64,000 bases of DNA from positions 1-64,000 of the forward strand of contig JANBVI010000026.1 in the NCBI GenBank assembly GCA_024239075.1. The letters are read 5' to 3'. Each line of letters starts with the position of its first letter. Positions within the stretch are counted from its first letter, which is position 1. The notes below the pieces were generated by a model. The model was not told where the DNA came from and did no database searches. It saw only the letters and a list, made by a program, of their open reading frames with translations. The position numbers and the translations under genes are program-made. Source of the stretch: Fischerella sp. CENA71. Its GTDB lineage: Bacteria > Cyanobacteriota > Cyanobacteriia > Cyanobacteriales > Nostocaceae. This document shows positions 43,183 through 53,625 of the stretch, piece by piece.

Positions 43183-46095
43183 TTATCTAGTTTCTGAGGT
43201 TTCTACTCGGAACCTTTCTACAGAGGCGATTAAGTCACGGGAGACGCCTACTAAGTTTTGTAGTGCGCCGGAAACTCGTTGAGCTTCTTGGGATGTTTCT
43301 TGGGCTGTGAGTTCGACTGATTGCATCACCTGAGCTACAGCGCGGGAAGTTTCTGTTTGTTCGACAGTGTCGGAAGTAATTGAACACACAAGAATATCAA
43401 TGCGATTTGCTACTTGAATAATATTTTCTAGCGATCGCTTGGCTTCTTCTGCTAATTTTGTACCTTGAATTACCTGTTGAGTACCTTCTTCCATCGCTGT
43501 CATTACTGAGCCTGTTTCGCTCTGGATTTGCATGACTATTTGTTCGATTTCTTTGAGAGATTTGGCTGATTTATCAGCTAACTGGCGTACCTCATCCGCA
43601 ACAATCGCAAAACCTCGTCCTGATTCCCCTGCTCGTGCTGCTTCAATACTGGCGTTAAGAGCTAATAAATTGGTTCTGGAAGCAATTTGAGAAATCAACG
43701 CAACAATTTTGGAAATTTCTTGTGATGATTCTGCCAGCCGCTTCACTTTACGGGTAGTTTCGGCGACAGTTTCACGAATTTCTAAAATCCCTGCTACCGT
43801 ATTTTCTACTGCTTCTCCTCCTTTGAGAGCGATCGCACTGGCTTCACGAGCAACTGTTTCTGCTTCCCGTGCAGCTTCTGCTACCCGTTGGATAGAATCA
43901 GTCATCACCTGTACCGAATTGAGGGTGACTGCTAACTCTTCAGCTTGGCGTAAAGCATCGCTAGATAAGGCCCTGGCAAATGTTTCAGAGTTAGTTGCAC
44001 CTTTTGTGACTTCCCGCGCTGCGACTTTCACCTGTTGGACAATATCTCGCAGGTTTTGAATCGTTAAGTTAAATGCATCAGCAACTGCTCCTAAAACGTC
44101 GGCTGTCACCTCGGCTTGGACAGTTAAGTCTCCCCTCGCGGCTCCTTCTACATCATCTAGTAGACGAATTACTTGCCGTTGCAAGTTTTCTTTGGCTTCT
44201 TCCTGTTCTTGGGCTTTGCGTGTTGCTTCATTGGTTGTAGTAAAAATTACTCGTGTCATTTCATTGAAGCCAGCAGCTAATTTGCCTAACTCATCTTCTG
44301 AGTAGACTGTGGCTTGGACATTGAGATTACCTTTCTGCACGGCATCAAATTGGTTTTGTAAATCTTTAGTCGTGCGCCGGATTTGCTTGAGAGTGAGATT
44401 GCCCATAATCCCAGTAGTCGCAAAACTTACAACTCCGGCTGCTAATGCCATTGCCCAGCCAGTATTGCGTACAGACTCCCGTTGTTGGGGTGCAGAAACT
44501 GTCGTTGCGGCGAAACTCACTAAAGCTACAACTACTGCTGAAGCTACACCGACGCAGCTGGCAACTATCCATTGCTTTTTGCCTAGTGGGGCATTTTCTA
44601 GGGGTGCGAGAATCCCTTGTTCAAGGCTGACTTGAGGTTTGATGTTGTTAACGTCTGTTTGAGCAAAGACTGGGACTGCTTCTTGGGAACCGGTGATACT
44701 AAACAATTCATCATCGCGATCGCTTTGTGTGGAGTTATCCACATTTTCATTTCCTTTTTCAGCAATCTCAGAATTTTCCAAAGGTTGACTGAAACTTTTG
44801 TTGTTTGATACGAGTGAACCAGAATTTAGTTGCGAGTCAGCGAAATCAGAATTGTTGACAAAATCAAACTCTGCCTCAATATTTCCTAAATCATCAAATT
44901 CACCAAAGTCATCTAAAAACTCAATATTGCTACCTTGAGAAATTTTGCTATTTAGTTGGCTGTTATCTTCTTGTTCATTTTCAGAAAATGATTCTGAACC
45001 AAAAGCTGATTCAAATGCCTCTAGATCAAAACTGTCATCATCAAAGTTGTGATTTTGCTTCGTCTGGTAATTGAAATTTAGTTGGTTATCTTCAATAGTA
45101 AAATTACTTTTTAAAGATTTACTTTTGTATTCCACACGATTGATTTCTGTGATTTCAATATCTGTCTCTAGTTCTTGAACTAGAAAAGTTTCATCATCTG
45201 AATAAAATTGTTTCATGCTCTGCAAACTATTATTACTAGTTTCTGGTGAGGTTTGCTCCGCAGAATCATGTTCTTGATCTTGGCTATTTAAGGTAGGACT
45301 GGGTGTGACAGTGATTTTTGCAAAATCTAAGTCACTAATGTTTGACTGATTTTCCACCAAATTATGATGAACAGTACTTGTATTATTTTGTTCTAAATCG
45401 CTATTAATTTCTATTTTGTCTATAGATGATGAAATATCATCCTGTAAAAAAGCAGGTAATTCTAATTCTGCTTTTTCCCAGATATTGGCTTGTGAATTTA
45501 ACTCTAATTCTGATTGAGAGGAGGTAAAAGGATTATCGCTGATAATTTCTGGAAAATCTGTGTCTGGAGTTGATTCACTACTATCGTCAGGTGTATGAAA
45601 TGGGTTTCCCGCTAAGGAAAGCTCTTCTATCTCCTGTGCTGTCTCTTCATGGTTAGCGATCGCGTTCAACTCAAAGCTATGATTATTTAAATCCTCTAAA
45701 TTTTCTAAATCTTCTAATATTTCTAACTCTTGTTCTGCTGATTTTTCTTCGGCAAACATAGAAGCATCTTGTGCAGATTGCTGGAATTTGTTATTATCAG
45801 CAATGTTCTCTAATGCCTGTTGATATTGATTGATATGCTCCAGTCCTGTTTCCGCAAAAACAGTTACTTCTGGATCATCAGTTAGTTCCAACACTTTTTC
45901 GTATTCGACTTTTGCCACATGATACTGCTGTAAAACATAGTAGATGTGACCCCGTAACAAATGGGTGTTGGGGTCATTTGGTAGATTTTGCACCACCTCG
46001 TCGATGAGGATGGCTGCTTCTTGGTAGTCTTGTTGCGCGTAGGCTGTTAAAGCCTGTTGGTATGTCTGCGCGTTATCTTCTATACTCGCTGCCAT
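43183..46095 (-). CDS. hmpD: Methyl-accepting chemotaxis-like receptor of the Hmp system
   Basis: The 970-residue PilJ-like receptor begins with TPR-like helices (about 1-110: YAQQDYQEAAILIDEVVQNL). An acidic, Ser/Asn-rich linker to about 490 follows, then two transmembrane helices (about 510-530 and 541-561) with only a short periplasmic loop between them, a HAMP domain, and the signalling domain with hairpin tip RTNLLALNASIEAARAGESG (about 800-835). The short loop means no obvious extracellular sensor domain; the N-terminal TPR is cytosolic. It lies between the hmpC and hmpE homologues. Confidence 0.9.
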   Translation of the reverse strand: MAASIEDNAQTYQQALTAYAQQDYQEAAILIDEVVQNLPNDPNTHLLRGHIYYVLQQYHVAKVEYEKVLELTDDPEVTVFAETGLEHINQYQQALENIADNNKFQQSAQDASMFAEEKSAEQELEILEDLENLEDLNNHSFELNAIANHEETAQEIEELSLAGNPFHTPDDSSESTPDTDFPEIISDNPFTSSQSELELNSQANIWEKAELELPAFLQDDISSSIDKIEINSDLEQNNTSTVHHNLVENQSNISDLDFAKITVTPSPTLNSQDQEHDSAEQTSPETSNNSLQSMKQFYSDDETFLVQELETDIEITEINRVEYKSKSLKSNFTIEDNQLNFNYQTKQNHNFDDDSFDLEAFESAFGSESFSENEQEDNSQLNSKISQGSNIEFLDDFGEFDDLGNIEAEFDFVNNSDFADSQLNSGSLVSNNKSFSQPLENSEIAEKGNENVDNSTQSDRDDELFSITGSQEAVPVFAQTDVNNIKPQVSLEQGILAPLENAPLGKKQWIVASCVGVASAVVVALVSFAATTVSAPQQRESVRNTGWAMALAAGVVSFATTGIMGNLTLKQIRRTTKDLQNQFDAVQKGNLNVQATVYSEDELGKLAAGFNEMTRVIFTTTNEATRKAQEQEEAKENLQRQVIRLLDDVEGAARGDLTVQAEVTADVLGAVADAFNLTIQNLRDIVQQVKVAAREVTKGATNSETFARALSSDALRQAEELAVTLNSVQVMTDSIQRVAEAAREAETVAREASAIALKGGEAVENTVAGILEIRETVAETTRKVKRLAESSQEISKIVALISQIASRTNLLALNASIEAARAGESGRGFAIVADEVRQLADKSAKSLKEIEQIVMQIQSETGSVMTAMEEGTQQVIQGTKLAEEAKRSLENIIQVANRIDILVCSITSDTVEQTETSRAVAQVMQSVELTAQETSQEAQRVSGALQNLVGVSRDLIASVERFRVETSETR

Positions 46096-46112
46096 TTCTT
46101 AATCTCCCTCTT

Positions 46113-46643
46113 TCATCCTGCCCAACGCGCACTGCGTAAAATTGCGGTTTGATCTAGTAGTCGCAGACACTGTTTGTTTCGAGCATCTAATAACCATTCT
46201 CCTCGCAAAAAAGGAGCCATTGTATCCGGTACATTGGTTGGTGTCAACAAATGCTGTGCATCTAGCCAATCCATAGCGCCAATTTCTTCTACTGCTAAAC
46301 CGACAATTGTGTCTTGTTCTTCTATGGCGATCACCGGAATTTCGGCGCGATCCGTATTTAATACTGTTGCTTCCCCTAGAAATTGACCCAAATCAGCCAC
46401 CCAGATAACTCGACCTCGTAAATTTAGAGTACCCAAAAGTAAATGAGAAGCATTAGGGATTGGGGTGATTCGATCAGGACTCAGTTCGATGACTTCCCGA
46501 ATACCAGTCGCTGGTAGTGCAAACTCCTGATGCGAAGGAATAAGAAACCGCAAATGTAACTCACCTTCAGGACTTTCTACTTGTAATTCAGGACGAAAGT
46601 GATCTTGTCCATTGCCTCCTAAAAAGTCCGGTTTATTGACCAT
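46113..46643 (-). CDS. hmpC: CheW-like adaptor of the Hmp system
   Basis: The 176-residue CheW-fold protein carries ESPEGELHLRFLIPSHQEFA, IREVIELSPDRITPIPNASH, LGTLNLRGRVIWVADLGQFL and TIVGLAVEEIGAMDWL. It links receptor HmpD to kinase HmpE. 17 bp separate it from hmpD and 13 bp from hmpB. Confidence 0.9.
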   Translation of the reverse strand: MVNKPDFLGGNGQDHFRPELQVESPEGELHLRFLIPSHQEFALPATGIREVIELSPDRITPIPNASHLLLGTLNLRGRVIWVADLGQFLGEATVLNTDRAEIPVIAIEEQDTIVGLAVEEIGAMDWLDAQHLLTPTNVPDTMAPFLRGEWLLDARNKQCLRLLDQTAILRSARWAG

Positions 46644-46656
46644 ATTCTGCTCATCC

Positions 46657-47022
46657 TTATCCTCGCAATAGTTGTTTGACTGTTCCCACCAACTCAGTTG
46701 GTTGAAATGGTTTGGCTATGTAGGCATCTGCACCTTGTTTCATCCCCCAATAACGATCAAATTCTTCCCCTTTAGAAGAACACATCACCACAGGGACATT
46801 TTGGGTTTTGGGATCGGATTTTAAGCGACGGCAAACTTCGTAGCCATTCATTCGGGGCATGACAATATCTAATACCACTAAATCAGGAGCAGTTGTTTGA
46901 ATTGCTTCTAAAGCTTCTACTCCGTCACTGGCATGAGTTACTGTTAAGCCACTCGCTTTCAGGAGGTCTGTGATCATCTCCCTTTGTGCGATACTGTCTT
47001 CCACGATCAGAACTGTACTCAT
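46657..47022 (-). CDS. hmpB: CheY-like response regulator (PilH-type)
   Basis: The 121-residue stand-alone receiver domain has acidic E8/D9, phospho-acceptor D52 (VVLDIVMPRMNG), S82 in place of the usual Thr (VMCSSKGEEFDR), and K104 (YIAKPFQP). No output domain. In this locus type it is the second regulator and probably acts as a phosphate sink or pilus-retraction regulator. Confidence 0.9.
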   Translation of the reverse strand: MSTVLIVEDSIAQREMITDLLKASGLTVTHASDGVEALEAIQTTAPDLVVLDIVMPRMNGYEVCRRLKSDPKTQNVPVVMCSSKGEEFDRYWGMKQGADAYIAKPFQPTELVGTVKQLLRG

Positions 47023-47203
47023 AAACGCCCCTATCTACCTCCTGATGTAGACGTCCCTATCTGGAACACGCCCTGCTTTCCCCGTAAGCATTTACTGTAT
47101 AAAATAATTTTATTTTTCACTTTTACTAGATAATGAGGTTTCTTAGGCCGACTGATGCTGTAGATATTATTTTTTACTCTATCTTCTACTAGAACAACAA
47201 GTG

Positions 47204-48400
47204 CTATGTTTGTTTTATTACTTCATATCCACTATTGTTTAAATATTTCTCCACAAGAATTACTAACTCAGTATGCCCAAATGGCTTGCTTAAATAATCG
47301 GTAGCTCCCACCATTGTGGCTCTGATTCGATCAAAAAATCCTTCTTTGGCGGTAAGCATAATAATAGGTATATTCCGAAATGATTCGGAGTGTCGCAGCA
47401 TTGCACAAATCTCGTATCCATTCAACTGTGGCATAGCAATGTCACAAAAAATTAAATCGGGTTGGAATTGAAAAACAAGACTGAGTGCTTCTAAAGGATT
47501 TGTGACGGCGATCGCTTCATAACCTTGTGTTTTCAAAATAGTCTCTATATTTGTACAGGTGCTGAGTGCATCATCAATACATAATATGCGTTGCTTGTGA
47601 TTCTTTTGTAGGGGATATTCATTATCTTGTTGATTTGTCAATAGTTCATTTGTATCTGGGTATACTAAATGTACCCAACCCTGTTGTATATACGGATATA
47701 TTGCCTGAGCAACAGTTATAATATTGTGGTTGAGATGACGAGCTAATTGACGTAGAGATGTTTTACCATCTGTCCAATGCTGTAGCTTATTCACAGTTAC
47801 TTCTGGTAGTGAAGAGCGTAGGTTCACTATGTCAGTGAGCATGGGAAATTGTTCCGGGGACTGAATATGAGGATACAATTGCTTCCACTGCTGCACCTGC
47901 TTAACGATTTTGGTAAGTAAAGGAGCAACCTCTAGAGTTGTTAATTGTGGTGTCAGTGCAGAACTCACTTCAAAAACAAAGCTACCTTGCTGTAAATTCA
48001 GCAGGTCAAATAGAGTCTCATGCACTAGGCCGTAAATAATACTCCGAGCCTGAGTAGGATTAATAATATTCTGCTCTAATAGTGTCCATAAATAGGCATA
48101 TTCTGGTGGATTAAATGTTTCTAAACAGACTCTTTGTTCTTCATCAAACTGTAGCTTGACTTGATAATGACGCAAATAATCACTCAGGCGAGATAAAGTG
48201 CGATCGCCATTAACTGCATAAATAATCTGACCGTTTACAAACAAGATAAACCAAGACAGATTTTTGCGATTCTGATTTCTCCCAGCTTGAGGATGCTTGT
48301 GAAAGCTATGAGCTTCTACAAATAATTGTCCAGTACGCTGCCCCAATTCTATTAATTGCAGGATACTGCGAATATCTATTTCATATAAATTTCCCTGCAT
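47204..48400 (-). CDS. hmpA: PatA-like response regulator with PATAN domain (PilG-type)
   Basis: The 398-residue protein has an N-terminal PATAN/DUF4388 domain (about 1-165: MQGNLYEIDIRSILQLIELG), a middle helical part, and a C-terminal receiver domain (about 270-392) with D276/D277, phospho-acceptor D320 (FCDIAMP), T350 and K372 (YLSKPFGH). This architecture is that of PatA and the PilG/HmpA regulators of cyanobacterial type IV pili. First gene of the minus-strand operon, 181 bp upstream of hmpB. Confidence 0.9.
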   Translation of the reverse strand: MQGNLYEIDIRSILQLIELGQRTGQLFVEAHSFHKHPQAGRNQNRKNLSWFILFVNGQIIYAVNGDRTLSRLSDYLRHYQVKLQFDEEQRVCLETFNPPEYAYLWTLLEQNIINPTQARSIIYGLVHETLFDLLNLQQGSFVFEVSSALTPQLTTLEVAPLLTKIVKQVQQWKQLYPHIQSPEQFPMLTDIVNLRSSLPEVTVNKLQHWTDGKTSLRQLARHLNHNIITVAQAIYPYIQQGWVHLVYPDTNELLTNQQDNEYPLQKNHKQRILCIDDALSTCTNIETILKTQGYEAIAVTNPLEALSLVFQFQPDLIFCDIAMPQLNGYEICAMLRHSESFRNIPIIMLTAKEGFFDRIRATMVGATDYLSKPFGHTELVILVEKYLNNSGYEVIKQT

Positions 48401-48788
48401 TTAGTGAAAAGGTACTCCTTTTTTGGGGACTGGGAAGGTGGACAAGGGGAGCCGCCCTTGCGGGTTAAGAGCGTTGTAGCACGTGGCGTGGACAAGGGAG
48501 AAAATAAAAAACCAACTATTGACAATTGACCAATGACAAATGACTAACCACTAACATACTGAGGTCAAGTTAGTGATCACACGGTAGTCATCATAACTCA
48601 CAACAGTACAAAATATTGGATAAACAACGAGTTACTTGTATGAATATCCAGACGTGATATTTCCCGTCTATACATATATTTTGCCTGTCTTGTTTACCTA
48701 TGATTTGGGTTAGACAAGGCAGGTTAACGCAATTATCTAATGTATAACCGAAAACACAATTATTAAGTGCATCAAAAGGATTAAAGGA
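48401..48788. promoter_or_regulatory. Divergent intergenic region hmpA / hmpF with a dispersed repeat
   Basis: It must contain the promoters of both hmpA-E and hmpF. At 48443-48500 it holds copy B of the repeat at 9349-9412. I cannot assign -35/-10 boxes with confidence. AAGGATTAAAGGA just before the hmpF GTG at 48789 is the likely ribosome site. Confidence 0.6.
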
Positions 48789-50549
48789 GTGCTGTATTTA
48801 GCAGAAGTACAAAAACAAAAAGGTGGTTTACTTGGTGGTGGTGGCAAAACCGAGTTAAAACTTTTGGCTTGTCAACGGACAGATCAAAGTTGGAGTGCTG
48901 GATCAGAAGAAATTATTACAGCTGAAGAAGCCAATAAACTAAATGATGGGGCGCTCATACTCGTAGAATTGAATCCTCAGCGTCAAGTGCAGCGAATTCA
49001 AGAAGCGGGACGTCCGCTAGTAAATATTTTGCAGAATTTTTCCCGTCAGCTAGAAAAATTTAAACTGAAGGAAGAAGAAATTGACCAATGGAAAGAGTCG
49101 CTGACATTTCAAGCGCAGGAACTTAACCGCCGCGAAATCGAAATGGAAACGCGCTTAGAACAACTCCAACACATGGAGGATGAATTTCAACGCTTAGATA
49201 CAGAAAAACAGGAAGTGGAAACTTCCCGTGTGGATATTGAAAAGCTGCAACAAGAAATCGAGCGAAACCGCCAGGAACTTGAAGGAGCTTGGGAGCATTT
49301 ACGGGGTGAGCAGCGTCGCTTAGAAGAACATCAAGCGCAGTTCCAACAAGGAAATGTGGTGGATGAAGAACAAAGTCGCACCTTAAAAGAGTTGCTTGAT
49401 CGTCTTTCTAGTAGTGTTGCTCCAACAGAAATAGTGCGGGAAAATCTACAACTGGCATTTGAAATGGTGGAACAACAGCAAGCTCTGCTTAATCCCCATT
49501 GGGAACAACTAGAACAACAAAAGAAATTAGCTGAGGAACAACAGGCTGAGATTGATCATTTATCGCACATTTTTTTTGAACGTCAAAATGAATGGCAGCA
49601 AGCTCAAAATCATCTAGAACAACAAACAGTTGATTTACAAACAAACACAGCTACTCTTAATAGTAAACAAGAGTATGTTCGGATATTGGAAGAACAACTG
49701 CAATACCAAGAACATTTATATCAACAAATTTCTGCTTTATCGGCAACTTTTGGTGATGTAGTTTTATCTGAGGACATTGATATTGAAAACTTAGAAAAAA
49801 TGCCTCTAGAAGAACTGGAAAAAATAGTACAGGATTTACAAGACAAGTTAAATATAGACTCCAGTTTTGTTAATGATCAAGAACAAGAACTAAAATATAA
49901 ACAAGAAACTATAGAAGAAATACAACAAAAAATCAATCAAGCATCCCCAACTGAACGAAGTCAATTAGAAACAGAATTAGCTGATGAAAAAGACCACTAC
50001 CAAATGCTTAATGAGACTTTGGTAGGACAACGTCGTCATTTACTTGAGCGTCAAGGACTTCTCAAACAGCATAAAATAGTACTAATGCGGCGACAAGGAC
50101 AAAACCTCACAAATGTTGAGGAAGATGAAAAATTAGATTTAAATCCGATACTCGAACAGATCCAAAAACAGCGACAACAACAGTCAGAAATACTACAAAA
50201 TTTAGCAAAAGATATTGAACAGTTAAAAGATAGCATTCATCAAATGCAAGAAAACATTGGACAGCAAACTCAACAACAGGCGATGAAACGTGAGGAACTG
50301 CAAACAATGGAGCAGAACTTGCTATCATTACGAATGACAACAGCTAAATCTCAAGGTCAGCTAAATTTATATCAACAAGCATTACAACCAATTCAAGATA
50401 CCTTGGATGGATTGCGACATAAAATACAAAGCGTTTCTGAATCTTTAGCTGAAGTTCAACAAATTGGTGATTCTCAACTCGACGCTATTACCCAAATGCA
50501 TCAAGTAATCTTAAATTTAATTTCTCAACCAGAATTAGCAGGAACATAG
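48789..50549 (+). CDS. hmpF: HmpF-like coiled-coil pilus motility protein
   Basis: The 586-residue protein starts with GTG at 48789: MLYLAEVQKQKGGLLGGGGK, then KTELKLLACQRTDQSWS (a small conserved N-terminal domain). From about 80 to 560 it is almost uninterrupted coiled coil, rich in Gln, Glu, Leu and Lys. This N-terminal signature plus long coil is that of HmpF, a cytosolic polar component of the type IV pilus apparatus required for hormogonium gliding in Nostoc. It is divergent from hmpA, as in the known locus. No membrane segment. Confidence 0.88.
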   Translation: MLYLAEVQKQKGGLLGGGGKTELKLLACQRTDQSWSAGSEEIITAEEANKLNDGALILVELNPQRQVQRIQEAGRPLVNILQNFSRQLEKFKLKEEEIDQWKESLTFQAQELNRREIEMETRLEQLQHMEDEFQRLDTEKQEVETSRVDIEKLQQEIERNRQELEGAWEHLRGEQRRLEEHQAQFQQGNVVDEEQSRTLKELLDRLSSSVAPTEIVRENLQLAFEMVEQQQALLNPHWEQLEQQKKLAEEQQAEIDHLSHIFFERQNEWQQAQNHLEQQTVDLQTNTATLNSKQEYVRILEEQLQYQEHLYQQISALSATFGDVVLSEDIDIENLEKMPLEELEKIVQDLQDKLNIDSSFVNDQEQELKYKQETIEEIQQKINQASPTERSQLETELADEKDHYQMLNETLVGQRRHLLERQGLLKQHKIVLMRRQGQNLTNVEEDEKLDLNPILEQIQKQRQQQSEILQNLAKDIEQLKDSIHQMQENIGQQTQQQAMKREELQTMEQNLLSLRMTTAKSQGQLNLYQQALQPIQDTLDGLRHKIQSVSESLAEVQQIGDSQLDAITQMHQVILNLISQPELAGT

Positions 50550-50636
50550 AGATCAGGGACTGGGAGTTAGAGATTCATTAATTAATATAGGTATTTTAAT
50601 TCACTCAGTTTATAGACTTTAATAGACTTTTAGCGT

Positions 50637-51704
50637 CTAGTTTCTAATCCAGATCCAATCACCTTCTACTCTCGCGATCGCACCACCGGGAAATGGATCG
50701 GTTTGTGATTTATTGGGTGCTGTTATTAAGGCTGTAAGTTTTTCTATTTGCTCAAAACTAGGACTTATAGGAAGTATTTGTTGTAATACTTGCCGCATTA
50801 CCCGTCTTTGCAGAGCAAGAGGGGCTTTTTGTAATACATGACGGTTGAGTTTGAGAGGAAGAGAAAAAGAGGACACGGGGACACGGGGAGACTCTGACAC
50901 GGAGAGTACTGTTGATAGATTCACCGCTCTGTTCTTTGCGTCTTCTTCTAGGCTCATGGCTTCTTCTCGCAACTCCTGAGCAGCTTTTTCTAAGTATTCC
51001 ACTTCTGCTTGCAGTAGTTCTGCTGTTTGAGCTAAAGCTGATTCTACTTTTGGGTTAAAGTTTTGGCACAAATATGGTAATAATTCTTGGCGAATGCGGT
51101 TACGGGCGTACTTTAAATCTTGATTTGTAGAATCTTCCCAGATTGGTAGTTGAAAATCCTCACAAAATTGACCGGTTTCGGCGCGGGTGATTTCTAAAAG
51201 TGGACGTACTAGCATGATGCCATCAACAAGTGGACGTCGCCAAGTTAAAGCTTGCAAACCATCAGCCCCAGTACCACGAATTAAGTTGTAAATTAGGGTT
51301 TCTGCCCGATCGCTTGCTGTGTGACCTGTAATTACATATTGATAGTTATGCTGTTGAGCGATCGCACTCAAAACTTTATACCGCCATTCACGCGCAGCAG
51401 CTTCAGTTTGTACAGTCTCTCTTTCTTGCGTTTCTACAGTTTCTAAGTAAAATGATATACCCCAATTTTTAGCTAAATTTTCTATGTGTTGGGCATTAGC
51501 TTGTGAATCAGGACGCCAGCGATGATCACAGTGGGCAATACCTAAGCACCATCCCCATTTTTGTTGTAAATCTAACAGTAACTTGATTAAACACAGAGAA
51601 TCTTGTCCACCGGAAACTGCTACTAGTAAGTGGTGGTTACGTTCAAATAGGCGACGCGATCGGATCGTGCGATGTATTTTTAGATGTAAAGGAGTCCATG
51701 CCAT
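50637..51704 (-). CDS. tilS: tRNA(Ile)-lysidine synthetase
   Basis: TilS converts C34 of the CAU anticodon of tRNA-Ile2 to lysidine. The P-loop SGGQDS (31-36 with this start) and HCDHRWRPDSQAN, TGHTASDRAET and RNRIRQELLPYL are conserved. The start at 51704 (MAWTPLHLKIHRTIRSRRLF) is chosen. A longer frame to 51731 encodes MSISISKSK from an AAAATCC repeat. The linker VNLSTVLSVSESPRVPVSSF corresponds to nucleotides 50864-50925, a GGACACGGGGACACGG repeat inserted in frame, as in ppc. Confidence 0.92.
   Translation of the reverse strand: MAWTPLHLKIHRTIRSRRLFERNHHLLVAVSGGQDSLCLIKLLLDLQQKWGWCLGIAHCDHRWRPDSQANAQHIENLAKNWGISFYLETVETQERETVQTEAAAREWRYKVLSAIAQQHNYQYVITGHTASDRAETLIYNLIRGTGADGLQALTWRRPLVDGIMLVRPLLEITRAETGQFCEDFQLPIWEDSTNQDLKYARNRIRQELLPYLCQNFNPKVESALAQTAELLQAEVEYLEKAAQELREEAMSLEEDAKNRAVNLSTVLSVSESPRVPVSSFSLPLKLNRHVLQKAPLALQRRVMRQVLQQILPISPSFEQIEKLTALITAPNKSQTDPFPGGAIARVEGDWIWIRN
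50864..50925. repeat. In-frame short-repeat insertion in tilS
   Basis: GAGGACACGGGGACACGGGG is the same intergenic repeat type seen in ppc (28490-28580) and at 58508-58560. It adds about 20 Ser/Val/Pro-rich residues between the catalytic and C-terminal parts of TilS. Confidence 0.78.
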
Positions 51705-51849
51705 TTTGGATTTTGAAATGCTGATGGACACATAGGTGTAGGTTTTTTAAGGGTGTAAGGATGTAAGGGTGTAAGGGTAAATATATTAGTTGTTTTTCTT
51801 CTTACACCCCTAAACCCTTAAACCCCTAAATCCCTAAATCCCTACAACC

Positions 51850-53133
51850 TTATGCTAAAGCTGGTACAGGAATTACCAAATGGGGGTACAAAGGGAAGCG
51901 ATCGCACAGTGCTGCTACCCGTTGGCGACAATCAGCAGCGACACTTTCGGAATCTGGATTTAACAGGCGATCGGCAATAATATTACCAATCTCTGTAAAC
52001 TCTGCTAATTCCATACCCCGTGTTGTCATGGCTGGTGAACCCAATCTCAGACCACTAGTTACAAAGGGTGATTCTGGATCGAAAGGAACGGTATTTTTGT
52101 TAGTAGTAACATTTACAGTACTTAAATACTGTTCAGCTTGCTTTCCAGTCATGCCTATACTCCGTAAGTCTACGAGCATGACATGATTATCAGTACCCTT
52201 TGATACTAATTTAAAACCGCGATTTTGGAGTTGTGTAGCTAAAGCACGGGCATTTTCAATTACTTGGGCGGAATAAGTTTTAAATTCGGGTTTCAAAGCT
52301 TCTCCCAAAGCCACTGCTTTACCTGCAATGACGTGTTCTAATGGGCCACCCTGAGTCCCAGGGAAAACGGCTTTATCAAGTTTTTTACCCAATTCCGGGT
52401 CACGAGTCATAATTAAACCACCTCTTGGCCCTCTTAGGGTTTTGTGGGTAGTTGTTGTCACTACATCACAATAAGGGATGGGGTTGGGATGTAAACCGCT
52501 AACCACCAAACCAGCAATATGGGCAATATCTGCGAGCAAGTATGCACCAATTTCATCAGCAATGCTGCGGAACTTTTCAAAATCGATGATCCGGGGATAA
52601 GCAGAATAACCACAAATCAAGAGCTTAGGACGCTCCCTTAGCGCCAGCTCTCGAACTTGTTCATAGTCTAGTTGTTCTGTCTGTTGATTGACACCGTAAT
52701 GAACAACTTTAAACCATTTTCCTGACACATTTACAGGTGAACCGTGAGTCAGGTGTCCGCCATGGGATAAATCCATTCCCATGATTTTGTCTCCCGGTTC
52801 TAGAAGCGTTAGAAAGACAGCAAAATTCGCCTGAGCGCCAGAGTGGGGTTGTACGTTTGCATGAGCAGCATCAAACAATTGTTTAGCACGGTCAATGGCG
52901 ATTTGCTCTATTTCATCTACAAATTCACAACCGCCATAATAACGTTTACCAGGCAAACCCTCAGCGTATTTATTTGTGAGTACTGAACCCTGTGCAGCCA
53001 GTACAGCTGCTGAGGTAAAGTTTTCACTGGCAATCAACTCCAAATGATCACGTTGACGCTTTAGTTCTTTATTGATTAAATTGGCAACTGCGGGATCGGA
53101 GGAGGTCAAAAAATCTGAATTGGTCAGAGTCAC
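51850..53133 (-). CDS. glyA: Serine hydroxymethyltransferase
   Basis: The 427-residue PLP enzyme converts serine and tetrahydrofolate to glycine and 5,10-methylene-THF. Motifs are [52 protein letters not shown] and the PLP lysine K231 in [14 protein letters not shown]. Length and order are standard. Monocistronic by position, 118 bp downstream of tilS's start. Confidence 0.98.
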   Translation of the reverse strand: MTLTNSDFLTSSDPAVANLINKELKRQRDHLELIASENFTSAAVLAAQGSVLTNKYAEGLPGKRYYGGCEFVDEIEQIAIDRAKQLFDAAHANVQPHSGAQANFAVFLTLLEPGDKIMGMDLSHGGHLTHGSPVNVSGKWFKVVHYGVNQQTEQLDYEQVRELALRERPKLLICGYSAYPRIIDFEKFRSIADEIGAYLLADIAHIAGLVVSGLHPNPIPYCDVVTTTTHKTLRGPRGGLIMTRDPELGKKLDKAVFPGTQGGPLEHVIAGKAVALGEALKPEFKTYSAQVIENARALATQLQNRGFKLVSKGTDNHVMLVDLRSIGMTGKQAEQYLSTVNVTTNKNTVPFDPESPFVTSGLRLGSPAMTTRGMELAEFTEIGNIIADRLLNPDSESVAADCRQRVAALCDRFPLYPHLVIPVPALA

Positions 53134-53625
53134 TTTTAGCTATCCTTGAATGGAAATTTGTATGCAAGTGGGTTGTTGGTAGTTAGTTGTTAGCTGTTAA
53201 TAGTGGCGCGAAAGCTTGCGCCCGTAAAGTAGTTGTTCCCAACAAGAATCAATTATCAACAACCAACCACCACAAGCAATATATTTATTTAGGCTAACCC
53301 ACATATCAAGTATGGATCATTGCTGGTATTGGTTGGTTCTCATGAATTTATGTATTAGTTTTTACTACAAAAAATCTGATCCAACATACAATAAAATTAA
53401 AGTCCAATTAGACTAATTTTTTTGGTTTGTTATCAACTGCATATTTTCAAACTAACTTTGGAAAGCGCGAACTCATGGATGTTTAATTGATGAACAGATC
53501 ATTTCTCTGTTAAGTAGACTAAATACATTATTAAATACATCTGCGATTAAATTACAATCCACAATCCAAAATACCAGCTTAAGAGGAAATACAAGAAATT
53601 ATTGAGGAGTTAAAGGAGGGATTGG
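53134..53625. other. Intergenic stretch upstream of glyA
   Basis: No gene. At 53205-53222 there is the palindrome GGCGCGAAAGCTTGCGCC, of the same family as GGCGCAAGGCTTTGCGCTCC after rpsF. No glycine riboswitch aptamer (tandem GG-rich helices) is visible. AAGGAGG at 53613-53619 serves the gene at 53626. Confidence 0.5.

Noticed and set aside
53134-53625. Glycine riboswitch upstream of glyA
   Set aside because: No aptamer-like conserved core was seen, and the stretch is AT-rich with only one short palindrome.
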